This document shows, piece by piece, positions 51,690-61,533 of a stretch of 64,000 nucleotides of DNA; position 1 is the stretch's first letter; each line of letters starts with the position of its first letter. Origin of the DNA: Streptomyces sp. 1222.5 (lineage in GTDB: Bacteria; Actinomycetota; Actinomycetes; Streptomycetales; Streptomycetaceae); contig NZ_FNSZ01000001.1 of assembly GCF_900105245.1 (NCBI RefSeq), forward strand, positions 7,624,001 to 7,688,000, given 5' to 3'. Below the pieces are notes generated by a model. It was not told where the DNA came from. It saw only the letters and a list, made by a program, of their open reading frames with translations, and made no database searches. The translations under genes were made by a program, and so were the position numbers.

Positions 51690-52868
51690 GTGCACCTCGA
51701 TCACACGCCCGAGCAGCAGCGACTGCGCGCCGAGCTGCGCGCCTACTTCGGCCGGCTGGTCCCGGACAACGCCTACGCGCGCTACGCCGACCCGGCCGCC
51801 CAGAAGCGGTTCTACCGTGACACCGTCCGCCGGCTCGGCGCGGACGGCTGGCTCGGCGTCGGCTGGCCCCGGGAGTACGGCGGGCGCGGCATGACGGCGA
51901 TGGAACAGTTCATCTTCTTCGACGAGGCGGCGCAGGCCGGCGTACCGCTGCCGCTGATGGCCCTGAACACGGTCGGTCCGACGCTCATGCGGTTCGGCAC
52001 CGACGAGCAGAAGGCGTACTTCCTGCCGCGCATCCTCTCCGGCGAGATCGACTTCGCCATCGGCTACAGCGAGCCGGACGCCGGTACCGACCTGGCCGCC
52101 CTGAAGACGCGGGCCGTGCGCGACGGCGACGAGTACGTCGTCAACGGGCAGAAGATCTGGACCACCAACGGCGACACCGCGGACTGGGTGTGGCTCGCCG
52201 TGCGCACCGACCCCGGGGCGCCCGCGCACCAGGGCATCACCATGCTCCTGGTGCCGACCTCCGACCCCGGCTACTCCTGCACGGTCATCAACACCCTCGC
52301 CTCCCACGACACCACCGCGAGCTACTACGAGAACATCCGTGTCCCCGTCTCCCGCCGGGTCGGCGAGGAGAACCAGGGCTGGCGGCTGATCACCAACCAG
52401 CTCAACCACGAGCGGGTCACCCTCGCCGCGCACGGCACGATGGCCGTCCGCGCCCTGCACGACGTGCAGCGCTGGACGCACGAGACCAAGCTCGCCGACG
52501 GCCGGCGGGTCGCCGACCTGCCGTGGGTGCGCCGGCTGCTGGCCCGCACCCACACCCGCCTCGACGCGCTGAAGCTGCTCAACCGGCGGATGGTCTCGGC
52601 CGTCGAGAACGGCACGCTCACCCCGCAGGACGCCTCGGCCGTCAAGGTCTACGGCTCCGAGGCTCGCCGGGACGCCTACGCCTGGCTCATGGAGATCGTC
52701 GCCGCCGCCGGCCCGCTGAAGGAGGGCTCCGCGGGCGCCGTCCTGCACGGCGAACTGGAGCGCGGCTACCGCTCGGCGGTCATCTTCACCTTCGGCGGCG
52801 GCAACAACGAGATCCAGCGCGAGATCATCTCCTGGATCGGCCTGGGAATGCCGCGCGTGCGGCGGTAG
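51690..52868 (+). CDS. Acyl-CoA dehydrogenase (FadE-type)
   Basis: 392-aa flavoprotein. The N-terminal helical domain has LRAELRAYFGRLVP. The middle domain has FAIGYSEPDAGTDLAALKTRA and KIWTTNGDTADWVWLAVR (FAD-binding). The C-terminal domain ends YRSAVIFTFGGGNNEIQREIISWIGLGMPR, where family members have the substrate and FAD contacts. Start GTG 51690 follows GGAGG. The lone gene sits behind a KstR-type palindrome, pointing to steroid or branched-chain acyl-CoA side-chain oxidation rather than general beta-oxidation. Steroid enzymes of this type are often heterotetramers of two FadE chains; a partner is not seen here. Confidence 0.92.
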   Translation: MHLDHTPEQQRLRAELRAYFGRLVPDNAYARYADPAAQKRFYRDTVRRLGADGWLGVGWPREYGGRGMTAMEQFIFFDEAAQAGVPLPLMALNTVGPTLMRFGTDEQKAYFLPRILSGEIDFAIGYSEPDAGTDLAALKTRAVRDGDEYVVNGQKIWTTNGDTADWVWLAVRTDPGAPAHQGITMLLVPTSDPGYSCTVINTLASHDTTASYYENIRVPVSRRVGEENQGWRLITNQLNHERVTLAAHGTMAVRALHDVQRWTHETKLADGRRVADLPWVRRLLARTHTRLDALKLLNRRMVSAVENGTLTPQDASAVKVYGSEARRDAYAWLMEIVAAAGPLKEGSAGAVLHGELERGYRSAVIFTFGGGNNEIQREIISWIGLGMPRVRR

Positions 52869-53133
52869 CCGGCATCAGATCTCAAGCCCAGTCGCTTCGC
52901 CCCTGGGGGCTCATGCCGATGTGGGACCGGCCGACCGGCCGCTAGCGCTGACGGCCTCCAACCCCAGCTCCCAGTGCAGGCGTTTCCCGTAGACGATCAA
53001 CGGCCGCCGTCACTGCCGGCCGGGGGAGGAACCTCGTGATGGCGACAGCGGCGTACGTGTGGCGGCGCCCGACGTGGCGGGGAGACTGCTTGCCGCTTCC
53101 CCGGAGGCGAGGCGCTCCCCATGTCCGACTTCG

Positions 53134-55454
53134 TCACCCACCACGGTGCACGGGTCGTGATCCGTCACCTTCCGCCGCCTCGGCGGCCCGCACCCGCTGC
53201 TCCTCGCGAGCAGAGCCGACGTCCCGTTCCAGGGGGGTGCGGCTCACGGCTGTCGCGAGGTCCTCCAAGGCCCGTTTTTGCAGTTCCGCCTCGCGCCGCA
53301 CGACCGGGCTCCCATTGCCGGCGGCGGCGTCCTCCCACGCGTGGAGCGCCTCCTCCACGCGTCCCCAGTCCGGATTCCTGTGCTCGCGCACGGCGACTGC
53401 TGCCTTCTCGGTGTCCGTCTCCACGGCCTCGGCGAATCGCTCCGCCTCGGGGACGAAACGGCTGTCGGCCCGCGGGACGTGGCTCTCCATGAGCATCGCT
53501 GCCCGGCCGAACCCCTTGAGCGCCTCCTGCGCCTCCTGCGCCTCGCGCGACGTCAGACCCCGGGGGCGCACCGGTTCCTGCCTTGCCCGGTCGTATGCCT
53601 CCTGCCAGGCGGCACGTGCCTCCCTGCTCTCCAGCAGTGCCCTGCGCATGTCGGCGTGATGCTCCTGGGTCGGTTCGGCGTAGTTGCGGAGCACCGCGGC
53701 CGCGTAGCGGCCGTTGGCGGCGAGCCAGTCCGCAAGCCGACTCGGCAGTCGGGGTGTCTCCCATGCGGGGAACACCACGTACGCCAGCATTGCCAGGGCC
53801 CCGCCGAGCAGGGTGAGTACCACCCGCTCCGGGACCGTCTGCTCCCATGCCTGGCCGCCCATGCCGAGCAGGAAGACGACGTAGGCGGCGGTGAAGCACT
53901 GGGAGTAGGCGTAGCCGGTACGGTTCAGCGTGTACGACAGGCCCGCCGAGACCACCGCCAGCGCGCCGGACACATGGGCGTCCGTGCCCAGGGCCCGCAC
54001 CATGCCGGTGGCGAGTGCGACCCCCGCCAGGGTCCCGGCGAGACGGGCCACCGCACGCGCGTACGTCCGGTGGAAGTCCGGCCGCATCACCATCACCGAG
54101 GCGATGGGTCCCCAGTAGCCGTGGCCCAGGGGTAGCCGGGCGGCGATCAGATAGCCGAGCGTGGCCACCGCCGCCAGGCGGACGGCGTGCCGGAACACGG
54201 GCGAGTCCCGGCGGAGCTCACGGCGGACCGCCCGGACGACGACCGGGACCAGCCGGAGCATTGTCGGGCGCACCAGGAACGGGGCGCCGGCGGGGCCGGG
54301 CGGCGTGGCCTTCCTCCCGCGCGCGCAGCCGCTTTCGGCGATCTCCAACGCCTCGCCGAGCAGTTCCACGAGCCGCTCGGCGGCTTGCCGCGCGGGGCCC
54401 TGAAGCACCTCGTGCTCCTCGTCGACGCGCAGGACGTCCGTGCTCTCGGGCCGCACCTCGGCGGGAGTACCGCGTCGGATCGAACGGGCGGCCGCGTCCA
54501 GGACGTCGGCGGCCGCGTCGAGCAACTCCCGCGCGCGGTCCCGCCCGGCTCCCTCCGCCGGGGCGCCGACGTCCGGGTCGGCGAGCGCGGCGACCACCGG
54601 CCGAATGCGCTCGGCGAGTCCCCGAGGGCCGTGCAGGACGGAGGGACGGGTGCGGGCCTGCGACGGCGTCACGGCGGCCGCGTCCCGGGCCGTCATCAAC
54701 GGCTCCGGGTCGAACGGGGCGGTCGGGTCGTGCCGCAACCGGCGGGCGTAGTCCGCCACGGCGGCCAAGGCGTCGGCGAGCGCGTCACGATGCGCCCCCA
54801 ACGCCGGATCGGGAACAGCAAGATCAGCACGGCCTGCGTCACGCCTCCGAGCGCGATGACCCCGGCGTGCTCCAGGGCTCGCCCGACGCTCGTGGGCAAG
54901 GTGATGGTCACGGGCATGCTGCCCACGGTCGTCGCTGCGACGATCCCAGCGGTCGATCCGACGGCCCACGCCATCCCCGCGGCAAAGGCCCATACGGCCA
55001 GCAGCGGCAGGAACGTCACGAGTCGCCCCGCCGCCAGGTAGCCCACGAGGGTGCTGAGCGCCAGGCCCGCGCCCGCGCCGAGCGCGACCACCTTGCGCGG
55101 ACGCCAGCTGCGCTGGAAGGTGGCCCCACCCGCGGAGTAGGCGCCGAGGGCGGCGGACGCGGCGTACGCAGGGGAGACCAGCCACAGCGTCGGCCCGATG
55201 ACGATCGCCACCCCAGCGGCCGTGCGCAGCGCGAGCAGGGGCTCCAGCCGCGTCTCCTCGATGGTGAGCCCGGATCGCACGACCTCCCCGAAGGCCCGCA
55301 GCCACGTCACGGGTGTCCGCCTGGCCGGAACGCCCTGCCGGGTCGCGGGGGCCTGGTTGAGGTGCGGCAACCGTCGGGCAAGGAAGCCTCCCACACGGCC
55401 CGCGAACTGACGGGCGGCCGCAGCCGCTGGACGGGGTCCTGCCACTGCGGACAC
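53134..55454 (-). pseudogene. FUSC-family membrane protein, interrupted by a single-base frameshift
   Basis: The intact gene would encode about 770 aa with two FUSC-type membrane domains, as in aromatic-acid or arabinose-resistance exporters (YccS/AaeB relatives). The first part (GTG 55454 to about 54800) has helices LEPLLALRTAAGVAIVIGPT to AVLILLFPIRRWG. The second part, in another frame, resumes with AHRDALADALAAVADYARRL, then the second membrane domain (HAVRLAAVATLGYLIAARL, WGPIASVMVMRP) and a long helical C-terminus. A run of five C at 54795-54799 (G on the coding strand), where six would restore the frame, marks the break. It may be a true lesion or a read error. The start is uncertain; GTG 55310 is an alternative. 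Confidence 0.75.
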
Positions 55455-55624
55455 CGCTGAGCGTCCGCCGTCCGTCCTCCGGGCCGGAGCGCGAGCAGTT
55501 GTCGTTGGTTCAGGTCCGGCCGGTGCGCGGCGATTGCTCCAAGCCCCGTCCGGGGGACGGGCAGATCGCCACCCGTCCCCCGGACCGGTCGGGGGAAACA
55601 GGGGGCACGGCGGCCCCGAGTCTC

Positions 55625-55845
55625 TTAACGCTTGTGGCCGTTCCCGTGTCCGTTCGGATGCAGGACCACCTTGGTCCAGCCCTCGTCACGGGCGTCGAAG
55701 TGCTCGTAGGCGGTGGGGGCCTCGTCCAGGCTGAGCTCGTGCGAGACGACGAAACTCGGCTTGGCCTTCCCGCCGGCGATCAGGTCCCGCAGGGCCCGGT
55801 TGTACCTCTTCACCGGTGCCTGCCCGGTTCCCATGCGCTGGCCCC
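55625..55845 (-). pseudogene. C-terminal fragment of a zinc-dependent formaldehyde/alcohol dehydrogenase
   Basis: The minus strand encodes about 70 residues ending at TAA 55625: GTGQAPVKRYNRALRDLI, KPSFVVSHELSLDEAPTAYE, and FDARDEGWTKVVLHPNG. This is the family-typical end of glutathione-independent formaldehyde-dehydrogenase-like MDR enzymes. Homology stops at about 55845, where unrelated sequence begins; the whole catalytic and most of the NAD domain are missing. Confidence 0.75.
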
Positions 55846-56536
55846 GAGCGTCAACGAGCTGCTCGCTCCGCGAGCGAAGATCGCGGGCATCGTCGTCCAG
55901 GCGGTCTCCGGCACCGTCCCGCAGATCATCCGCGAGCGCTGGGCCGACATCGTGGGCGAGGACCTCGCCGACCGGGTGGAGCCCGTCATGCTCGGCGCCC
56001 AGGGACAGGAGCTGTGCACCCTCGCGGACTCCGCCCAGGCACGCGACGACGCCGCCCGGCGCGCCCCCGAGATCCTGGCCCGGATCCGCGAGGTGATCGG
56101 CGAAGGCTGCGCCATCACCCGCTGGGTCCCCAGCTCGCTGCTCCCCGTCGTGGTTGCCGTCACCGGTTCTCCAACGGTCACCGACCGGCGGGCTGTCGAG
56201 GACGTTCTGCTGCAGACCTGGCACGACGCCATCGAGGCCTGCGGGACTGAGCACACGCTGATCCTGGAACACGGCTGCGAGAGTGCGGTCGACCGCTTCG
56301 TGAGCGAATGGGTCGCACGCCTTCAGCTGCCGGACAAGGCAGGCCTGGTGTCAGCCCCGCGGGCCGCCGACACAGCACGCCACTACGACCAGGCCACCGC
56401 GGTCCGCGACCAGCAGCTGGCGGCCCGTCGTCCCGACCTGTGCCTGTCTTTCGTCACCCGCACCAGCGACTTGCTTCGTCTGGAGGAGCAGGCGAGCGCT
56501 GCCGGGATCCCAGTCCAGCGAGTCCTCCTCCCGTAG
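55846..56536 (+). pseudogene. DUF721 (DciA-like) to DUF2493 (SLOG) chimeric fragment
   Basis: A plus-strand frame entering from the junction with the dehydrogenase fragment. The first part (AKIAGIVVQAVSGTVPQIIRERW, ADIVGEDLADRVEPVMLG, CTLADSAQARDDAARRAPE) matches the C-terminal half of DUF721/DciA-like proteins. Near 56110 it passes into VVVAVTGSPTVTDRRAVEDVLL, HTLILEHGCESAVDRFVSEWV, the DUF2493/YspA-type SLOG Rossmann domain. No start codon with a ribosome binding site precedes it, so the N-terminus appears lost. SLOG domains bind nucleotide-like ligands and occur in conflict systems and integrative elements. Whether the fusion is natural or a recombination scar is unclear. Confidence 0.55.
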
Positions 56537-56610
56537 ACCGGCCCCGGCCTCCCGCCCGGACTGCTTCCCGCAGCCAGCTCGCTCCGCCGAACCCTCGCAG
56601 GGGCGCCCGG

Positions 56611-56950
56611 TCACCTGGGGGTCAGGGTGAGCAGGCACCGCCCGGCGAGGTGGGCGGCGGAGGGGCGGGCGGCGTGGATGGTGTGGACGGCGGACCAGGA
56701 GTGCCCGAAGCACAGCAGTTCGGTGGCGGTGACCGCGGCGTCGGTGTCGAACGCCTCGATGCGGATGAACCGCAGGCCTTTGATGTAGCTGAGCAGGCCG
56801 GGCCGCCGGCCGTCAGGGACAGCACCGGCGCGTACAGGCGCCGAGTCCGCCGGAGGCCTGGACGTAGACCGCGGCGACCGCTTCGTCGAACGGGTCCTTC
56901 GGGTCGTTCAGCGCGGTGGCGGTCGTGTGGTCGAGGACGACCGCATCGCT
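56611..56950 (-). pseudogene. PIN-like (VapC-type) protein remnant
   Basis: The minus strand can be read in two frames. One gives VVLDHTTATALNDPKDPFDE and EAVAAVYVQASGG. After a shift near 56840 the other gives GLLSYIKGLRFIRIEAFD, TDAAVTATELLCFGHSW, AVHTIHAARPSAAHLAGRC and a stop at 56611. The VVLDHT start and spaced acidic residues resemble streptomycete PIN-domain proteins. A short frame ending at TAG 56955 upstream (DPAKATAVLERLGG) may be what remains of an antitoxin-like partner. Assignment is tentative. Confidence 0.4.
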
Positions 56951-57389
56951 GCCACTACGCGGCTGCCTGCGGGCTGGGCGCGGCGCCGCCCAGACGCTCG
57001 AGCACGGCTGTCGCCTTCGCCGGGTCCGGGCCGGTCCCGCGGGGACGTCCGACCCCTCGCGTGCACCGATTCACAGTCCTCGCGTTTCTACGGGATCGCA
57101 GATTCGCAGGACGGGCAATGTGACCGCATTGCGTGGGCCCCGAAGGGCCCGACCGAGAGGCGAGCTCGCTGGCCCCCGATCAACCACTCCGGGCACCTCT
57201 CCCCGTCTTCGGCACCGGCCCTTTGCACCGCTGCCGTTTGCCAGTCGGCCGCCGGGCCCGGCGGATGGGCTGTTTTGGCCCTCTGCCCAATGTGCTCGCG
57301 GCACCTTTGGCCGATCCGTACAACCGTGGGTCTTCGCCCCTCCGCATCATCAAGGGCCAGACAAAACCCGGAGGCGGAGGAGCGGTGTG
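56951..57389. other. Non-coding region upstream of the amino-acid cluster
   Basis: 439 bp. It holds the tail of a possible minus-strand antitoxin-like frame (stop TAG 56955-56957). At 57131-57146 there is a hairpin GGGCCC-CGAA-GGGCCC with a CGAA tetraloop that could end transcription from the left. A clear ribosome binding site GGAGGAG precedes the permease. No intact gene. Confidence 0.45.
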
Positions 57390-58841
57390 ATGGGAAGTGT
57401 GGGGACCCGGCCATCGGCCGGACAGGAGAGAACACGTACCGGCCGGCTCACCCGGCGGCAGGCCATGGGAACGCTGGTCGGAGAAGCGGCGGCGAGCCCC
57501 CTGAAGCGGACCATGGGCGTCGCCCAGCTGACCCTGCTCAGCGTGGGGGCGACCCTCGGCACCGGCATCTTCGTGGTGCTCGGGCAGGCCGTGCCCGAGG
57601 CGGGGCCCGCCATCGTCGTCTCCTTCGTCCTCGCCGGTGTCACCGCCCTGTTCTCGGCGCTGTCGTACGCCGAGCTGGCAGGAATGATCCCCGGCTCTGG
57701 ATCGTCCTACAGCTACGCCTACGCCACCCTCGGGGAGCTGGTCGCCTGGGTGTGCGGGTGGTGTCTGATCCTGGAGTACGGGGTGTCGGTGGCCGCCGTC
57801 GCCGTGGGCTGGGGGCAGTACGTCAACGAGTTGCTGAGTCTCGTGTTCGGCGTGACCCTTCCCGACTCGCTGAGCGCCCCGCCCGGCACGGGCGGCGTGC
57901 TCAACATCCCGGCCGCCCTCATCGTCGTCCTCGCGATGGTGGTGCTGCTGCGCGGCGCGAGGGAGAGTGCCGTCGCCAACACCGTCATGGTCGCCGTCAA
58001 GATCGCCGCGCTCGTGCTGTTCTGCGCGGTCGCGTTCACCGCCTTCCGGGCCGGGAACTTCCATCCCCTCTTTCCTCTCGGCGCCGCCGGGATGAGTGCC
58101 GGAGCGGCCTCCCTCTTCTTCTCCTACATCGGCTTCGACGCGGCCTCCACGGCCGGCGAGGAGGCCCGAAACCCGCAGCGGGACCTGCCCCGCGCCATCA
58201 TCCTGTCCCTCGTCCTCGTCACCGCCCTGTACGTGCTCGTCGCAGTCGCCGCGCTCGGCGCGATGCCCTGGAAGCAGTTCGCGGGGACGGAGGCGACGCT
58301 GAGCGAGGTACTGGTGCGGTCCGTCGGCGGTGGGAACCTGTGGCCGATCCTGCTGTCCATCGGGGCCGTGGTCGCCACCACCAGCGTGGTGCTGACCGTG
58401 CAGTACGGGCAGATCCGCATCCTGTTCGCCATGTCCCGGGACGGCCTCGTGCCCCCGCTGTTCTCCCGCGTCCACCCGCGCACCGGTGTGCCCCGCGCCA
58501 ACACCGTGATCGTCTCTTCGTTCATCGCCGTCCTCGCCGCCCTCGTCCCGCTCGGCAGCCTCGCGGACGCCACCAGCATCGGCACACTCTTCGCGTTCAT
58601 GCTGGTCAACCTGGCCGTCGTGCTGCTGCGTCGGCGCAGCCCCGATGCCCCGCGCTCCTTCCGGGTGCCGTTCTCCCCGTTCACCCCGCTCATCGGGGTC
58701 GGCTTCTGCGTCTACATGCTGGGCAGCCTCGGCACTGACACCTGGGTGGCGTTCGGGGCGTGGATGGCGGCCGGGCTCGTGATCTACGGCCTCTACGGCA
58801 TCCGGCACTCCAGGCTCGACCGGCAGCAGGACCTCGCATGA
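57390..58841 (+). CDS. APC-superfamily amino acid permease
   Basis: 483-aa integral membrane transporter with twelve predicted helices. Helix 1 carries LSVGATLGTGIFVVLGQAV, the conserved substrate-binding GTGIF break. It is followed by GSGSSYSYAYATLGE and, near helix 6, SLFFSYIGFDAASTAGEEARNPQRDLPRA, the cationic-amino-acid-transporter-like signature. The N-terminus (1-40) is hydrophilic. GGAGGAG is six to eight bases before the ATG (a GTG one codon earlier is possible). First gene of the D-amino-acid-type cluster; ATGA overlap with the deacylase gene suggests the two are coupled. Confidence 0.93.
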   Translation: MGSVGTRPSAGQERTRTGRLTRRQAMGTLVGEAAASPLKRTMGVAQLTLLSVGATLGTGIFVVLGQAVPEAGPAIVVSFVLAGVTALFSALSYAELAGMIPGSGSSYSYAYATLGELVAWVCGWCLILEYGVSVAAVAVGWGQYVNELLSLVFGVTLPDSLSAPPGTGGVLNIPAALIVVLAMVVLLRGARESAVANTVMVAVKIAALVLFCAVAFTAFRAGNFHPLFPLGAAGMSAGAASLFFSYIGFDAASTAGEEARNPQRDLPRAIILSLVLVTALYVLVAVAALGAMPWKQFAGTEATLSEVLVRSVGGGNLWPILLSIGAVVATTSVVLTVQYGQIRILFAMSRDGLVPPLFSRVHPRTGVPRANTVIVSSFIAVLAALVPLGSLADATSIGTLFAFMLVNLAVVLLRRRSPDAPRSFRVPFSPFTPLIGVGFCVYMLGSLGTDTWVAFGAWMAAGLVIYGLYGIRHSRLDRQQDLA

Positions 58842-59896
58842 CCCACTCCCTGGACCTCACCGCCGGCGTGGTCACCCTCACCCGCGCCCTGATCGACCTG
58901 CCGTCCGAGAGCGGCCGGGAGGCGGAACTGGCGGACGCCGTGGAGGCGGCCCTGCGGGCGCTGCCCCACCTCACTGTGGGGCGGGTCGGCAACTCCGTCG
59001 TCGCCCGCACCGGTCTCGGCCGCCCCGAACGGGCACTGATCGCCGGGCATTTGGACACCGTCCCGGCCGCCGGGAACCTGCCGTCCCGGCTCGCCGACGG
59101 CAGCGTGCACGGGCTCGGCGCCTGCGACATGAAGGGCGGGGTCGCCGTGGCGTTGCGGCTGGCCGCCGGGATCCTGGAGCCGGTCCGCGACGTCACGTAC
59201 GTCTTCTACGAGTGCGAGGAGGTCGAGGGCGACAGGAACGGGCTCGCCCGCATCGGCGCCGAGCGCCCGGCCCTGCTCGCCGACGCCGGCCTCGCGATCC
59301 TCATGGAACCGTCCGACGCCGGCGTCGAGGCCGGCTGCCAGGGCACCCTGACCGCCGACATCGTGGTCGAGGGCGCCCGCGCGCACACCGCCCGCGCCTG
59401 GCAGGGGGTGAACGCCGCGCACAAGGCAGCCCGGGTGCTGCAGCGGTTGGACGACCACACGCCCGAGCGGGTGGTGATGGACGGGTTGGAGTACCGGGAG
59501 GGGCTGAGCGCGGTCGCCGTGCGGGCCGGGGTCGCCGGGAACGTCGTGCCCGACGAGTGCGTCGTCACCGTCAACTGCCGCTTCGCACCGAGCCGTTCGG
59601 CCGAGGAGGCGGAGGCGTACGTGCGCGGGCTGTTCCCGGAGTACGAGGTCCGCGTCACCGAGGTCGTTGCGGGGGCCCCGCCCCACCTGGACCGGATCGG
59701 CGGGCTGGCCCGCGCGCTGGGCGCCGAGCCGAGGGCCAAGCTCGGGTGGACGGACGTGGCCCGCTTCGCCGCGCTCGGCGTGCCCGCACTCAACTACGGC
59801 CCCGGGGACCCGTCGCTCGCCCACACGGCCGGGGAGCACGTCCCCGTCGAGCATCTCGAGCGGTGCGAGAGCAGGCTCAGGGCGTGGCTGAGCTGA
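58838..59896 (+). CDS. M20 family deacylase (DapE/ArgE-like desuccinylase candidate)
   Basis: 352-aa di-zinc amidohydrolase. GHLDTVPAAGN carries His and Asp ligands, and GLGACDMKGGVAV the bridging Asp. YECEEVEG has the catalytic Glu and Glu ligand, EPSDAGVEAGCQG a further ligand, and LNYGPGDPSLAHTAGEHV the last His. Closest in pattern to actinobacterial succinyl-diaminopimelate desuccinylases, but embedded with permease, GNAT and racemase genes rather than with lysine genes, so it most likely hydrolyses N-succinyl (or N-acyl) L-amino acids. ATGA overlap with the permease. Its 3' end overlaps the convergent pucR-type gene by 20 bp. Confidence 0.88.
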   Translation: MTHSLDLTAGVVTLTRALIDLPSESGREAELADAVEAALRALPHLTVGRVGNSVVARTGLGRPERALIAGHLDTVPAAGNLPSRLADGSVHGLGACDMKGGVAVALRLAAGILEPVRDVTYVFYECEEVEGDRNGLARIGAERPALLADAGLAILMEPSDAGVEAGCQGTLTADIVVEGARAHTARAWQGVNAAHKAARVLQRLDDHTPERVVMDGLEYREGLSAVAVRAGVAGNVVPDECVVTVNCRFAPSRSAEEAEAYVRGLFPEYEVRVTEVVAGAPPHLDRIGGLARALGAEPRAKLGWTDVARFAALGVPALNYGPGDPSLAHTAGEHVPVEHLERCESRLRAWLS

Positions 59897-61430
59897 GCCC
59901 CGCGAGCGCCCTCAACTGAAGCCACAGCAGCAGTCGTTCGTCGGGGTCGTCCAGGTCGACCCCGGCGTGCTGCTGCAGCTGCCGGAGGCGGTAGCGGCAG
60001 GTGTTGGGGTGCACGGCGAGGAGTCGCGCCGCGCCCGCCATGTCACAACCGGCGTCCAACCAGCAGACCAGCGTGCGGGCGTACTCCGTGCCGTGCTCAG
60101 CGTCGTACGCCAGCACCCGTCGCCACGCCCCCGCGTTCAACTCCCGTTGTTCGCCCATCACTTCGGCCAGACGCAGCAGCGTGACCCGGGGCCGGACCTC
60201 GTCCACGGTGGCCACCGGCAGCCGGGCGTCCAGCACTCGCAGCACCAGGTCGGCGTCCGCCCGCGAGCCGGGCAGCCCGGCCGCGCCCGGCACGACCTCG
60301 CCCAGCGCCGCCCGCACCGGCACGCGCAACGCCTGTCCGGCCCGAGTCACGATGTCCTCGGCCAGCTTCCTGTGCCGCTCGCCGGGACCGGGCAGTACGG
60401 CGTACACCACCCCGTCGAGCAGCACGCACGCGTGCCGTCCGTAGCGGGCCTCGCACTGCAGGCGCACGACGTCCAGCAGACGCAGCGCGGTGCGCTCGGC
60501 GTCCGGGACGCTCGCGGCGGAGTCCAGGACGAACGCGGCCGCCCGGGCCGGGCCGTCGACGCCCAGGCGGGCGGCGGCGGTCGCCGGGTCCGGTGCCGTG
60601 CCGTCCAGCAGGCGGCGCAGCAGGTCGCTGCCCCGGTGCCGGGCCAGCTCCCGGGCGGCACGCGCCCGCAGCAGGAGCAGCGCGGCCGTGGTGGCGCCCT
60701 GGGCAAGGGTGTCCTCCGCGTCCGGCGCGAGCGAGCCGCCGTCGACCACCCACACCGAGCCCAGCGTCTCCCCGCCGGCCCGTACCGGCATCGCCAGCCG
60801 GGGCAGGTCCGAGCCGGTCAGCGCGGGCAGCCGCAGCGGCCGGTCGGCGGCGAACAGGCGCCGGTACTGCTCGGTGTTGTCCGCGCTGGCCGGCACCTGG
60901 CGGCCGAGGATGCCCTGCCGGCGGTCCTCGTCCACCGGCTGGCCGGAGACGGTCGAGTAGGCGAGGATCCGCTGGCGTGGGTCCTCGACGGCGGTGGCGC
61001 CGCCGGTGGCCGTGGCGATGGCGTCGGCCAGCGCGAACAGGTCGCCGAGCCCCAGGTCGGCGGTGGCCGCGGCGGGCCGGGCGGCGATGGCGGAGGCCAG
61101 CAGCAGGTGGACATGGTGCCAGGCGGCGTCCTCGGCGACCGACAGCAGCGCCACGCCGTGGGCCTCGGCCTCCGCGACCGGGCCGTCGGCCCCCCGCACC
61201 ACCACGCCGGTCAGCTCCGCCTGCGCGGCCGCCCGCAGCAACGGGCCCGCGTCCGCCGCCCGTGTCCCGACCGCCAACAGCAGCGCTCCGGGCAGCCGAG
61301 GGAGCGGGGTGTGACCGTCGTAGAGCAGGACCTCGGTGACCGGCGCTCCGCAACCGGCCGGGGCGGTGTGCAGGCGCAGGGTGGGGCCGCCGACGACGTC
61401 CAGAAGATCGCCGAGGGTGCAGGCGTCCAT
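59877..61430 (-). CDS. PucR-family transcriptional regulator
   Basis: 517-aa regulator. The N-terminal PucR domain (about 1-125) starts MDACTLGDLLDVVGGPTLRL. A middle GAF-like region (about 140-275) follows. The C-terminal HTH_30 is AARLLAVHPNTCRYRLRQLQQHAG near 470-495. PucR-type activators often control purine or amino-acid catabolism and respond to a substrate. AAGGA lies six bases before ATG 61430. It is divergent from the GNAT-racemase pair and convergent with the permease-deacylase pair, so it sits in the middle of and probably regulates the whole cluster. Confidence 0.92.
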   Translation of the reverse strand: MDACTLGDLLDVVGGPTLRLHTAPAGCGAPVTEVLLYDGHTPLPRLPGALLLAVGTRAADAGPLLRAAAQAELTGVVVRGADGPVAEAEAHGVALLSVAEDAAWHHVHLLLASAIAARPAAATADLGLGDLFALADAIATATGGATAVEDPRQRILAYSTVSGQPVDEDRRQGILGRQVPASADNTEQYRRLFAADRPLRLPALTGSDLPRLAMPVRAGGETLGSVWVVDGGSLAPDAEDTLAQGATTAALLLLRARAARELARHRGSDLLRRLLDGTAPDPATAAARLGVDGPARAAAFVLDSAASVPDAERTALRLLDVVRLQCEARYGRHACVLLDGVVYAVLPGPGERHRKLAEDIVTRAGQALRVPVRAALGEVVPGAAGLPGSRADADLVLRVLDARLPVATVDEVRPRVTLLRLAEVMGEQRELNAGAWRRVLAYDAEHGTEYARTLVCWLDAGCDMAGAARLLAVHPNTCRYRLRQLQQHAGVDLDDPDERLLLWLQLRALAGLSSATP

Positions 61431-61533
61431 GGCGGGTCCTTGGAGAGGTGATTGGCTGATGGTGAAACGACAGTACGCATCTGTTGGCTGCTCCCACAAC
61501 ACTGCGGGTGCGTCGCCTGGCGACACTCGTGCC

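Noticed and set aside
55499..55845. Extension of the DUF721-SLOG frame to a start at 55499
   Set aside because: The first 115 codons lie antisense to the dehydrogenase tail and look like translated antisense; homology begins only at about 55846.
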